Of a DNA stretch of 64,000 nucleotides, positions 51,595 through 63,500 are shown piece after piece. The notes beneath the pieces were generated by a model, which was not told the origin of the DNA, did not search any database, and saw only the letters and a list, made by a program, of their open reading frames with translations. Source of the DNA: Nematostella vectensis (taxonomy: Eukaryota > Cnidaria > Anthozoa > Actiniaria > Edwardsiidae); the NCBI RefSeq assembly GCF_932526225.1, contig NC_064034.1, forward strand, positions 19,094,927-19,158,926. Direction: 5' to 3'. A program made the position numbers and the translations under genes. Each line of letters opens with the position of its first letter. Within the stretch, counting starts at the first letter, position 1.

Positions 51595-52630
51595 TATATC
51601 AGATTATATTTGCTCCAGTCTAACAAAAAAGCATCAATAGCTATAACCCCAGGGTCTGGTCTCCAGGCAACATAAGGAGTAACTTTATAGTTCAGTCTAG
51701 AAGCAAAAATATCTATGTCAGGGGTGCCCCATTTACATACAAGGCTACTAAATGCATTTGCATCTAATGACCATTCAGTGTTACTGTTAAATTTCCGGCT
51801 AGCAGCCTCAGTATTTAATTTGCCTGGTATATGGGAAATGGGCAACTTCAGTTGTCCGCTCATGCACCACATTATTATCTCTCTGGTGATAGTGTTGCAC
51901 TCTCTGGATTTAGTGCCTCCCATGTTCCGTATATAAGACACAGCAGTTGTATTATCACAGAGCACTTTAATGTGGGTAGATTGCATGTGGTCACAGAGGG
52001 ATTTTAAGGAAAACAAGATGGCCTTGAGTTCCAAATAATTGATATGGGATTGAGACTCCTTAAATGACCATCTACCCCCTGTTATCATTATTGTATCTTC
52101 CAACACCCCTCCCCTACCTTTGAGATGTCAGTTTTAAGTATCACTGCAGGAGGAGGTGAGAGAATGGCTTGATGGTGTTTATCAACGCCCTGTATCCACC
52201 ATAGTAGGTCCTGCTTTGTCAAAGGAGAGAGGTTGATTTTACCATCAAGATTCCAACCATTGCATTTCAATGCATCGGTTTTGTCATTCTCTAGAGCTCG
52301 ATAATAAAGTTGAGCATATTGTACCCCTGAAAAAGCAGATACCATAAGGACTACAACAGAGGCAACATCTCTGATTTTTACCTGGCCTTCCTTTTGTTCT
52401 AATGCAGAACATTCTGACCTTATTTTGTCTTCTTTTTCAGGGGCCATGTTCTGTGAGTTGAGAATGAACCCCAAAAACTTGGTTGTTAGAGCTGGGGTGG
52501 TGACAGATTTTGTGTCGTGTACAGTAAATCCCAGTGACTTTAGTAGTGAGACAGTTTCTGAGATTTGCGGCAACAATTTTTCAGGGTTTTTAGCCAAGAG
52601 AAGGATATCATCAATGTAGCCAACTAAGAG
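51300..52630 (-). pseudogene. DIRS RT end, RNase H and methyltransferase-like region
   Basis: Active site GYIDDILLLA at about 52621-52592, then LLKSLGFTVHDTKSVT and FLGFILNS (RT end). INYLELKAILFSLKSLCDH and VLCDNTTAVSYIRNMGG are RNase H, and DIDIFASRLNYKV, PYVAWRPDPG, YCFPPFSLIGKVL is the region that follows in DIRS pol. Confidence 0.88.
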
Positions 52631-52699
52631 ATTCCCCTTTTCTCTCAGGCTAGCAAGAACTGGTTTTCAAAAGCTTTGTAAAAACCCTAGGTGCAGATG

Positions 52700-53146
52700 C
52701 CAATCCATTAGCAAGGCAGGAATACTCAAAAATAAAGTCATTGAACTCAAATCGGAGGTACTTTCTGTACCTGGGATGTACAGATACCGAATAATAAGCG
52801 TCTTTGAGATCTAAAACTGCTATCCAGTCCTTTTTTATCAGCTGATTGGAGGGATTCCATTTTAAAATGGTGGTAGGCTACAAAAGTGTATAATCTCTTA
52901 AGATTTAAAATGAGCCTGTGTGATCCATCCTTTTTTGGTCTAGTAAAAACCGTGGAGATGAATAACCTCACAGTGAGAGGACTTTGATATTACTCCTTTA
53001 TGAAGTAGCTTGTCTATCTCATTAGCTATTATCAAACTTTCCCCTTTAGAAAACCTGATTTGGGGTACAGTTGATTGATGAAGTATGCTATTGAATTCTA
53101 ACTGGTAGCCAGCAACAATCTCAAGGATGCTAGGGTCTGATGTCAT
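52700..53146 (-). pseudogene. DIRS RT N-terminal part
   Basis: Frames give ANEIDKLLHKGVI, then FISTVFTRPKKDGSHRLILN and LKRLYTFVAYHHFKMESLQ, the first RT blocks. Frameshifts near 52950 and 52750. Confidence 0.82.
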
Positions 53147-53189
53147 CAGGTCCCAATTTGAGACATGATTAGATATATTCCCAGCAATA

Positions 53190-54692
53190 AAGGTATTGGT
53201 AACACTTACATTTCACGAGCGCATGTTTATAAAACTGAAGGTCTCGTTTTTGGGTATGCTCACGGAGCTTACGCCATATTCCTGGATTGACTCGTGTAGC
53301 TTTAGCAGGAGGACAGTTTTCAGGCCTGTCTTGTTTGTCAGGCTTCTCTTTAAAGTTCTTAAAACCTTTCATTAATATCAATCTAGCCAAAACAAAGCAT
53401 TGATAAACTTTCAAATTCTGAAAAGGGTATTGAATTTGATTGAAATTTGAATTTTCTACAGATCTTTGAAAATTTTCCTGGCCTCGCGAAAGGAGATTGA
53501 ATCGAGTGAATAATTCCAAGTTTTGGCGGGAAAATCTGAAACAACTTATTTTCCTTAAATCTGTTAAAATTCAGAGACGGCAATACCACAAAATATTGGC
53601 GAATTGTTTTCTATTGCAATGCTACCCACAATGAAGCGAAGAATAATTTAAAGTCGAGAATTGTATGCGAAAAAAGAAAATATCGTTTTGTTGTAGGTTT
53701 CAAAAACAGCGCGCGCTCGTGAGAATGTCGCCATAATTCATTGCGAATGCAGTGCGCGCGCACAATGCAAAAACAATTCAAAGACTAAAAACTATCTGCT
53801 AAATTGCAGATTTGTTTCCTGAAGTTAAATAATCATTAGATATAAAGATGACGGTAAAAGTTGTAACCACACAACGTTCTTCAGCAATAACTAAGAAGAC
53901 ACGAAGACGGGGACCGGTTTAGCGCGCGCATTATGTTTTCTCATGGTTGACATCTCGATCTAAGTCACAAATGACTGGACCCGGGCCTTTCAGTTCACGG
54001 CCTTTTTCCGAAGGTTGACCAAAATACCTCAATATTACAGATTTGAGTTATTCGCGCGAACGCGTGTTTTATAGGGTTCAGACGAACCACATACCATTTG
54101 GAAGATGAAAATATAAAGAATTGACAAAGTCTATCAACTCTGAAAGGTTATATGGACTTTAAGCGTTTTATCGGAGAGACGATTGCGCAGCATTTTCTCG
54201 AGGAGTCTGGCAACCTGCTTATTTTGCAAATCGTCACCAATCAAGTCTTCAGACTCTTATTCTTTCACTAGCTCCTTTACAAAGTCATCTTCATCGTCTG
54301 ATAAAGCCGCGGAGAGATACGCGAGTGTCCTCCTCATCTGAGGAGCTTTCATCGCTCGAGGAGCGAGAGCTGGAAGGCTCATGGACCTTCTTCCCCGACT
54401 TCGCCTTTTTGGCGGGAATCTCGAATCGCGAATCACTGCTCCTTTTGCCCTCTTTGACCTTCATAGAAAGTTGCACATCATAGTTTAGCCTATTGGTAAG
54501 GCACAAAATAGCCTCTGTTAGAGACTTCACGTCCGTAGGCGTGATACTAGGAGGTGAAACTTCGTCCTCCCGCGGCATGGCCGCCATCTTGGATTGTTCT
54601 TCATGTTCACTATCCAAGTTTAAATCATCAGGTTCGTCCTCTGGTCGGCTTTGTCGTCTGATATTTTTGTCCGCAGGTGGATCCTTTGCCAC
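53190..54692 (-). pseudogene. DIRS gag-like ORF, split
   Basis: The first part (54692-54291) is acidic and Ser-rich (DDLNLDSEHEEQSKMAAM, then a Lys-rich and SSSDESSSDEED stretch). The second (about 53375-53190) reads KATRVNPGIWRKLREHTQKR, a conserved DIRS gag segment. About 0.9 kb between them (53380-54290) shows no gag frame and may be an insertion. Confidence 0.65.
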
Positions 54693-54815
54693 TGTGCACA
54701 GTGAAGTGATGAGCAGAGTCCCTCAGGGACCAAAGAGTTGTTCTGTGGAATGCTCAATGCTTGTCGGGAAAACTTTGCTATACGGCGACCACAGGCTCCC
54801 CACCCTATGCGCATG

Positions 54816-55910
54816 AACGCTCAAGCAGATCGGCAATGCATATGTGTATATTTATGTTTGAAGTAGCATTTTCACCTCAAAACAGCTTCCAAAACAAGCC
54901 CAATTTACTCACCTAAGAAACGAGATACGAGGAAACGAAACCAACCACTGCAATTGAAACCGTGTCAATCATTTTACGGAACATAAATTCCTTTTAACAA
55001 CGATCTATCACGATATCTTCACACTGCCATAGGTGTGATTTTTATATTTCAAATAGGAGATTTTAACCCAATTGAAATTATTAAGTTCAAGTAAGCTCCC
55101 GGTAGTTCCCGGTAATAAAATTTTCTTTACAAGCTCAATTTATGATATGCTACCAACAAATTGATTTAAATACAAACAAATTGATTTTAATATTATAGAG
55201 TAAATTTCAAATTTACTATGTTATTAAAATACAAAAGAAAATCGAAACGATCTTGCAACATTTTGAATGCACCTACAAGGTAATGAACCTTCGCTTTCAA
55301 CTAAATTTTTTGTTTGCGTAACCATGTCTGCGAGGTATAGATTTCAATAATTTGAGATGGCGGGGGGTTATAACACATTTTTTTATCGGCTTAAAAGTTT
55401 TCCCAATTTTTTTATTATTTCAAAAGCCGTTAAGATCATTTTACGGGTCTGAGAACGAAGTAACAAAAGGAAGAAAGTAGTTAATATTATTATCGCATTT
55501 TTCCTTGTAAAAAACGCATGAATAAATTAGGTATAACACTTCCCTGCGTATGTATTTACTATTTCCTTTAAAGTACAGTGAGATGTTGATAACTCGGATA
55601 TCTTGATCTTTTGACTTGAACAATTTAGTTTTAGTTTCCATTTGGGTGCCTCAAGGTTTTAGCTTCTTTTACGCGTTTGGGTAAAATCGTGCAATGTTGT
55701 GAAGGATACGTGTTGAGGGGGCGTGGGATACTTGAGGCTGGCTACTATGACCTCCAACGTACTAAACAAATATATGTTTTGAAAAGCTATAATGAAAGAT
55801 CTTCATGTATTTAATAATTTATGTCTTAAAAAAGTGAAAGACATTGATTCTTTGAATAATTAACGAGCTTAACTAAACAAAAATCTAAGGAATAAATAGT
55901 GCGGAGGTCT
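54816..55910. other. Intergenic, AT-rich; presumed promoter of the pentraxin gene at its right end
   Basis: No gene or clear promoter element recognised. Confidence 0.45.
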
Positions 55911-56004
55911 ATGAGAATTAAGAAAATCATGTCGTCTGTTTTGAGCTTGATGTGGCTGGTTCTCTTTGCAACGTGCAGGTTCACCGAAGGAAAAATAACA
56001 CCAG
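55911..56004 (+). CDS. PAN/pentraxin gene exon 1 (signal peptide)
   Basis: 94 nt, ends G|gtattt in phase 1. The first ATG downstream of a stop was chosen; a second ATG follows six codons later. Confidence 0.8.
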
Positions 56005-59000
56005 GTATTTATTCCATTTCATTTCCGAATTGCTCGCAACTTTTTATTGGGCCCATATACTCAATCCCCTCAACAACAAAAAGCGTTCGAGGAGCCAGCA
56101 TGAAAGATACCAAAAGTTTGAACTAGGTTTTTTTTTTAACACAACCTAAAACAACGAGATACTTGAGAACACAAATATAAGAGATAAATGGTTGCAAAAG
56201 TACAAAAGTTACAAAAGTTGAAAGTTGAAGTCTTTTGCATAATAAATTATTCACGAACATTTCCAATCGAGAAAAACTTTGAGACACAAAAAAGTATATG
56301 GTTTCATACCGTTCTAACACTAGTTTCCAGGGTATTTTCTCAATTATGCACTGTCTCCAATTCCAGAAAACTATATATTTAAGTAATTATTATATTGTTA
56401 TAATATATTGCTTTCTATAACAAGTTATATCCACCGAAACAAAAATAGTTTGTTTTACATTACTGTAACTATCCTGGAATACAGGACCGCATATGACATC
56501 TTTTTTTTTTGGCATGAAACGCAATCTTGTTATTAACAGTGTTCTAAAAACATATCATTTTATGGTCACAAATTTTAATTTAAAAAAAGTAATTTTTTCT
56601 CTTACACCTGCGTACTGCAGTTGCTAATATTTTGCGAATTATCGCCGACGATTTCTAATAGCTCAATCGCCTTGTGGCATCCGCCAATCAAAATCCTTGA
56701 AGCAGATTCATTGGCTAAGCACTAAATCGTTTTCCAATCCACCTCTCCGCATCTCTCATTGATTAAAAAAAACACCTTATGTACTTCCGTTAGTTTGAAT
56801 GACAGAAGCGATACAAAGATTCAGCAGTTGATAATTGTTGACGAGAGTTCGCAGAATATTTAAAGTGGTTAACCCGTGAAACATTTAGCTTGAATTAGAG
56901 CTTCTGTTTACGTATCATCTCAGCATCAAACCTTTCTCCAGGACCACCTTTTGGCTAAAGATTGTGAATGGTGTGGTTTAAAATTTTTCTTAATCGTCGC
57001 TTTTTACGTGAGAGGTGGCACATACTTAGCGTGTTATATATAGAGTCCTAGCAAACCTTTGAATGGTCAGCCTTAAATAGTTAAAAGAGTTCTGTTCTCG
57101 TTTGACTAGAGTCGTGCAAAGGTGTGAAATGGAACCCCATTGCGTACAACAAAACACTTGTTGGTCACGTGATTGAGAACACCACAGTGACCAATCAGGG
57201 AGCGTGTGAGATCCGCTGCTTCCTGAACAAGATGTGCCTCTCGTATAACTACAATACCGCTGACCGGAAATGTCAGCTGATCTCCGCCGGAAACTATACT
57301 AGCAACACAGCTTTGGTGAAGAAACCGGGTTCCATCTACCGCGAGATTGAGGTAATTAATGGATATCTGACCATGCATGGAGTCTAGAAGAATATTTGCA
57401 GCCTTACGCAACGACGAAGGCGAAGGCTAGAAAGGACGTGAGAGAAAATGCTTTTATGTGATTGCGATAATACGGTCAAATCAGGTGCGATCAGGTGCGA
57501 TCATATCGCATGGCTGCGCAAATAGTCTGGCTATGGCAGAAAGCAATAGAAAACTCAAGTGACATGAAACTCAAACTCAGAAAACTCAAGTGACATGAAC
57601 TTTGAAATGGACTGTTTAATAGTTTAATAAGTTTTAGTTTCCCGCAAACAACGACGTGAAAACTCCAAGTTAATATAGCAAGGGCGGTGACGCGTGCCGT
57701 GATACATGAGGTATTTAGTGTGCGATCGAGTGCGATATGAAAACTAGTCTCAGTAGCGGATCCAGGGGGGGTTAAGGGGTTTCCCCCCTTGGGCTGCCAG
57801 GAAGCCATACGCACAAAAATTATTACTCCCTCCCCCCCTTTGTCACTGAGCCAATCCCCCCTTTAGCGAAAAGTTAGACTTGCCTCTGAGTCTTTCGCAC
57901 TCACCCAGGGATAAGTATGGTATTCGGGCATTTAAATGGAATAAGAAAGTTATGTTGTCCTAGGTTAGTATTTAACCTGCTTTCTGGAAACCGAGCCAAG
58001 TGGTCGTTTCTCAAAACGCCCGATTAACTCATAAACACGGAAAGTCACACGGTAAGCCCATGATAAACTCTTCGGGTGCTTCTCCAAACTCACGCTATCT
58101 TCGGAGTTTAAAGTGAATTTTTATCATCAGAGGAAACCATTCCACTGCTTTTACGCGAACCTGGTAAGAAGTGGACCAATCACGCCTAACATCATTTTAT
58201 GCGATTACTCGTCAGCCAATCATGTTTTATCCCTGTCAAATGATTTCACTTTGAGAAACGCTATCCCGCACCCGAAAAAGTATCCCGAAAACTCTCCCGG
58301 TAACCTGAACGGGCCCGGTAATTACCGGTACATTTGAGAAACGACCCTCTGGTCTAAAATTGACTTGCGGGCTTGCACGAGAAACAATTATTTTAAAGTC
58401 TAGGCTAAATGCGCAGGTTTGCACATTCAATGTCTGGTCTAAATTACGTTACAGGCTTGGGCGAGAAACACCTATTCTGATTTCTGGTCTACATTGTGCT
58501 GCGAGCATGCACCAAAAATAACCAGCTTAATGTCTAGTTTACATTGCTTTTCAGGTTTGTGCAAAGCTTGCTTGTCAAGGAATGTCGACATGCCTACCTG
58601 ATAGGATCAATGGTGATAGTTGCCTTTTATTGCCAGGTAGGCAATGCGACGCGTTACACCGAGCAATACACACCCGCCAGTCAGCAATATCTCGTCAGAT
58701 AAAAAATGCAAGTCCTTTAAAAGGAACATTGTAATTTATAAGACAGTCTGCAAAATCTGGTCAGATAGAATCCACAAATATACAAAATTTAAGGCTGGTT
58801 CTCAATAGGATCTGGTTCTCACCAGAATGCCAGCGTTATGCGCAACAAAGTGATAGACTTTCACGGAGTAAGTACGAAGCTGCTTTGTCTCCCATTATCT
58901 TTGTTCTACAAAGGAGTTCTTTTGTCTTTATTCTTCTCGTTCTTTGTGTCGGGGTGCGGATATTGTCCATTTGCCCAATCAAATTGCAGCTTGTAAGAGC

Positions 59001-60057
59001 TGCGTACTGACCCCTTTCTCGAAGACCGTTTTGGTCGGCTTTTTAGAAATTGGCTTCTGCCGGTCCTAGCGCGCCCGTTTTTGGTTGCACATTACCCATT
59101 TTATCGCGCTTATTAAGAAAAATCAAAGAGGGCTACTTCGGGTAATTCTACACAAGTTAGTCTGTCAAACAAAAGTGCAAGCAAATGGAAATCATTTGTG
59201 TTGTCGCGCGCTTGTGATCCAGTGATAACCTACATTTTGCTGTCTTGGTGGCTATTTGGCGACATGTCTCTTCCAGCGTCCAGGTATCTTTTAAACAAGT
59301 AACAATTCTAGTCAGATTGAATATACTACCACAAAAAGAATCCCTATCTATAAAACAGTTACAATATGGTGATATAAAAGCCAGAATGTCCAATTTTCTG
59401 CTTGCATTTACTTGCAACATTATTTATTTTCTAGGAGACTTTTTGCTACAATTTCCTGAAAAGGGTAACGCTGGGTCCGTGGTGGCATACGGCGAACTCC
59501 CAGATCTCACATCATTTACGGCGTCAGCATGGTTTCAGTCCCGCAAAGGATCCACGAAATCAGAGCTCCAGTCCATAATAAGCATTTACGTAAACAGAGC
59601 CACTTCTGGGAATGGATTTGGTCTCCATGTCACTGCAACAGCCGTTAGTTTTTTTGTTATGAACGTGCATATCAGCTACAGCATTACTCTTTTGGATGGG
59701 AAATGGCACCATGTTTGTGTCACGTGGGAAAACGGACAGGGACGGTGGATGCTCTTTGTTGACGGGTCAGCGGTCGAGAATGGGATCGTCAGCACCGGGG
59801 AAGAGTTGACAGAGGGAAATTTGGTTATCGGACAAGAGCAAGACAAGAAGGCAGGACAATTTGCAAACACACAGAGTTTTCTTGGTAGTGTTACGAGTGT
59901 GAACATATGGAGTCACGTGATATCTGACGACGAAGTGCGATCATTGTCACGTGACTGTCCTTCACTCGCCCACGGGAACGTCATGGGCTGGGAGGAAGTC
60001 CTACACAAAATCAAAGGAAATGTTCAAGTAATTAAAGGCAAAAAGTGCAACCTGTAG
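55911..60057 (+). CDS. Secreted PAN/EGF-like/pentraxin protein, four exons
   Basis: Exons 55911-56004, 57110-57351, 58555-58636 and 59435-60057 have GT-AG introns and agree in phase (1, 0, 1), giving 346 residues. The start at 55911 gives an N-terminus MRIKKIMSSVLSLMWLVLFA, a signal peptide of about 25 residues. Residues 33-112: PAN/apple-like domain (CKGVKWNPIAYNK, then CEIRCFLNKMCLSYNYN with paired cysteines). 113-139: short EGF-like segment with four cysteines (CAKLACQGMSTC, then C). 140-346: LamG/pentraxin domain with the signature H232-V-C234-V-T236-W237 and WMLFVDG. Probably an extracellular lectin-like or matrix protein; the ligand is unknown. This domain order is common in cnidarian gene families. 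Confidence 0.87.
56005..57109. other. PAN/pentraxin intron 1
   Basis: AT-rich, no other gene. Confidence 0.6.
57110..57351 (+). CDS. PAN/pentraxin gene exon 2 (PAN domain)
   Basis: 242 nt after a gactag acceptor, ends at a gtaatt donor in phase 0. Four cysteines plus one near CQLISAGNY fit the PAN/apple pattern. Confidence 0.88.
57352..58554. other. PAN/pentraxin intron 2
   Basis: Contains short local repeats (gatcaggtgc near 57481; gaaaactcaagtgacatgaa near 57550 and 57580). From 58330 to 58560 a loose ~60-80 nt unit around ctggtctaaattr...gggct.g repeats about four times. Confidence 0.5.
58555..58636 (+). CDS. PAN/pentraxin gene exon 3 (EGF-like)
   Basis: 82 nt between ttttcag and gtaggc. 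It is needed to bring exon 2 (phase 0) into frame with exon 4 (phase 1). Encodes VCAKLACQGMSTCLPDR and one more Cys. Confidence 0.72.
58637..59434. other. PAN/pentraxin intron 3
   Basis: No other gene. Confidence 0.55.
59435..60057 (+). CDS. PAN/pentraxin gene exon 4 (pentraxin domain)
   Basis: Starts after ttttctag in phase 1 and runs to TAG. GDFLLQFPEKGN, SFTASAWFQSR, DGKWHHVCVTWENG and FLGSVTSVNIWSHVISD are typical pentraxin strands. The open frame before 59435 is intron. Confidence 0.92.
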
Positions 60058-60218
60058 CAACCATTTTGTGGAACATTCTGGGGAAAGACATTGGAACACA
60101 TGTAACCATGTTATCATTTCATAAAGTCACTGACTTCAGCTGAGAATTTGAACAAAGAAACAATCATTGCACTTGAAGGCATCTATGCACTGTATTTGCA
60201 CTGTATTTGCTTGCTGGG

Positions 60219-60224
60219 AATAAA
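60219..60224 (+). terminator. Candidate poly(A) signal of the pentraxin gene
   Basis: AATAAA about 160 nt after the stop codon, the first one downstream. Confidence 0.5.
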
Positions 60225-60551
60225 TCGTTCCGTTCTGGCGCCAAATTTGTGGAGTCGAACTAGTTGTGTTGGAGTAATCATCACTACCGGTCATACGGGC
60301 AATTATTCATGTGCTAAAATGCCTAACCACTGCAGGCTGGTAAAAAAAATCCTAACCAATGTTGGCTGGGAAAAAAAAAACAGGAATGTTCCCCCCTGAG
60401 AAAAAGGAACAGATATTTTTTCTCATCAACTTTTAAAATGGGTTTTAACGTGTTTCGGGAAGGGGACTCGTTGTATGCACTGGATACACATGCTACGGTT
60501 TATTGCAATGGGAACATTTGAAGAATGACAAAAAGAAACTCGTCGGTTTTT

Positions 60552-60569
60552 CACGTGATCGATCACGTG
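60552..60569. promoter_or_regulatory. 18-bp palindrome with two CACGTG E-boxes
   Basis: CACGTGATCGATCACGTG is a perfect palindrome. Each half carries a bHLH-type CACGTG site. Confidence 0.6.
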
Positions 60570-63500
60570 GCTTATCACATTCATTCATCGTGTTTTATCG
60601 TGTCATAATATCCCAGCATGCAAAACGCAATAAGGTAGCTTATGATGTGTCTCACCAGATTCAGGAATTGAGATAAAACGGGTCACTTAGCTAGCCTGCT
60701 CTCACAATGTAAAAGAATAGAAAGGTCCTTCAGACCGGTTCTTTCAAGGTGAATTTGATTAGTAATAAATCTGAACTCTTCTTTCTTGTTTTTGTTTGAC
60801 CATAAACTCTAGGCACGACCTCGAGTGGCTTATACTCTTAATTAAGGTAAGCGAAAAACTGTTTTCGGAGAGGCGACATAAAACGTTAACACTGTTTTGT
60901 TTTATTTTCCTGTTTCTTAGTAATATGTAAAGGACCGCACCGTCTTTTTCATCAGAGGAAATCGCAGGCTTCCCGACAAACCACATAATAACTACCCCCC
61001 ACCGCAATAGATCTACAAAGGAACTTGACCACATTGATCACCTGTATAAAAAGATATTATTCTGAACGCGCCTCAGCAAAACATGGGATCGTAGCTTATG
61101 CTATCTTTGCGTATTTTTACCTGGTACTCAAAGAAGCAAAAAAGGGAAATATTTATAGTGTTAGGGAAACAAACCCCTTCCCCAAAAAGACATAAACAGA
61201 AAACGTTTCCAGTAATTTGATAATCAAATTTTCTCGTCAAATAGTAAATTAGAAGTCAAATATTATTTCTACATATAACTTCTTTGTGATAAGCAAGCTA
61301 GCAAACTCGCATAACGCACCAAGTCACTGCGATGTACATCATTTGCCCCAAAAAACCTAATTAATCTTGGTTTATGTTAGGTAACTATAATACGACTCGT
61401 CAATTTCTTTGTAATAAAACCAATTTTCTCTAATTTCTTTCTCTCACCAGGGGTGTCTTTAGTAATTGGTCTAAACGCATCAGCCTACTGCACTGCCATA
61501 TTTGTACAAAGAGATTTCGTAGGGCAAATAATGTCACCGACCGTATAGAGTTTTCAAAGGTGATCAGTTATTCTGGCTTGATCTGGAAAGTGGTTCCCCT
61601 AAACGAAGGAGAAAAACAAAGCACATCCCAAACAATCAGGTACATCCTTAACAAGCGACACATCCTATGTTTTAGGTTATGATTCATTCAGAAACTCTTA
61701 TTATCATGACTTCTTTTTAGGGGCAGTATGTTAAATTAAAAATTATATCACGGGTAGTGTCTGAAACACAAAAACCGAAACGGACGGAAAGATGTGTATA
61801 TTTGTATAACTACGATATCTCAAATGTTTGCAGAGTTCCGAAAAAATATTGTTTTCCTAAAATCACCCTAAGGAATAACACAAACATTACCTGATCAATT
61901 TTGAATACTATAGCCATCTTTTCAAGTAGCACTTTCGTATATATGATATACTAAAAATGTTCTTTGAATGAATTAAAGATTATAAGAATAAAAGGACATA
62001 AAGCAGGTGGCTACCAGTAGCCATAGATATGAGAAAATAAGGACAGAAATATGCGATCGGTCGACTGAAAATTAGTATAGTTTTCGGTAAACATAACATT
62101 AGCATGTAAATAACATTCCATAGTACTGTTGCCGTCTTAAGTGACGGGGAATAGTCGCGTTTGAGAGAGTTATCCCCAGGAGGTAACCATGAGCCCTGCT
62201 ATGAGTCCATTACAGCGCAGCGACTACTGATAGATGACCAAGTCATAACAAGCACACGAAACCCCGCCCAGGGAGGAGCCGGAATTTAAACAGGGGGAGG
62301 GGGGACATAAAGACAGCCATGTACAATATGTCTAAGATTTGGCGATTCTTTTACAATGAAAGAGCGCTTTTTTGGCAGCCGGGGAGAGGGTGGCCCACCT
62401 GACCTCATGAATCCCCCCTACCTAGCTACGCGCTTAGATCTTTAGCAGGGATGACTCCAGGACCTTCGCTCGTAGTGATCGTAAGCGTCGTTATGGTCAC
62501 TGGCATCGTATACTGGTGGCCAAGGGGAATATGCTTCTACCTGTTCCCCAGACCTTAATGAGGGATATCGAGAATATGGGTCGTAGTGATCGTAAGCGTC
62601 GTTCTGGTAGATGACATTGCTTTCTTAGCGTCGTTGTGATCTCCGCAGTCGTCACGGTCTTGGCTTTATAATGCCAATCGTGCTGAAAGTCGCCGTCGTT
62701 TTATGTGTCATTTAAGTGTCCGTGAACACGCATTTTTGCTCTGTTAACTTTTCTTGAGTTCCCTTTGCACTACATTCACAAGGAAAGTGAAACCTGCAAC
62801 GATAAGATGAAAAAAAATAATAAACGCACTTAGATTTACTAATACAATAGCATTACGGAGTCGCTCACGCGACTAATACCGCATTCACACAAGCACTTAA
62901 ACCAGTTTAAAGGTGGTTTAATTATATTGGTTTAAATCTCAATCTCCCAAGCGTGGACAGAACCAGAAACAAAACTGAATAGACTGTGCTGTACATGTTA
63001 CTTAGTGATCATTTAGCTAGTAAGAATTCAACACAATGAGAAATTTGTCAATTTATCAGGCAAAGAAAAACCTTGTTAAACTAAACATGGTTTTGGTGTG
63101 AATGCAGCATAAAACAGTCATAAGTTCTAAGCGTTCCTCATTCTCTGTACATTGAAGCGGGAGAGTCTTTTTCTTCCGAAGAAATGTATTTCTATAGCGA
63201 TTCTGCTTTATGCAGTAGAAGTCATTATTTAGTTAAGTTATAACGCAACCTGGATTCGTTAAAACTTCTAAATGGGACATCCATCAAACCCACTCATATG
63301 AAATGAGGAAATTTTGCTTGATTAGCTTTAAAGCCGAGCATATTCAAATTATGTACATTTGCTGTAAGACTAAATCACCTGAGTTCTAAAGATTTAATCT
63401 GATATAACATAATGAAAAAAAGATTTCATTAAGCATGTTTATCAGACAATATTCTAAAAGGATTTCTACAAAATTGTTATCAAACACGATGCTTTTCAAA

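Larger units (their letters stand above)
50401..54692 (-). mobile_element. DIRS-type tyrosine-recombinase retrotransposon, decayed
   Basis: Minus strand, order gag-like, RT, RNase H, methyltransferase-like region, tyrosine recombinase, as in DIRS elements. All parts are broken by shifts and stops. It has no DDE integrase or normal LTRs. The right limit is set by the gag-like start; terminal repeats there were not found. Confidence 0.88.

Noticed and set aside
59245-59434. N-terminal extension of the pentraxin exon
   Set aside because: A ttttctag acceptor at 59434 and the phase match with exon 3 show that the stretch before 59435 is intron.
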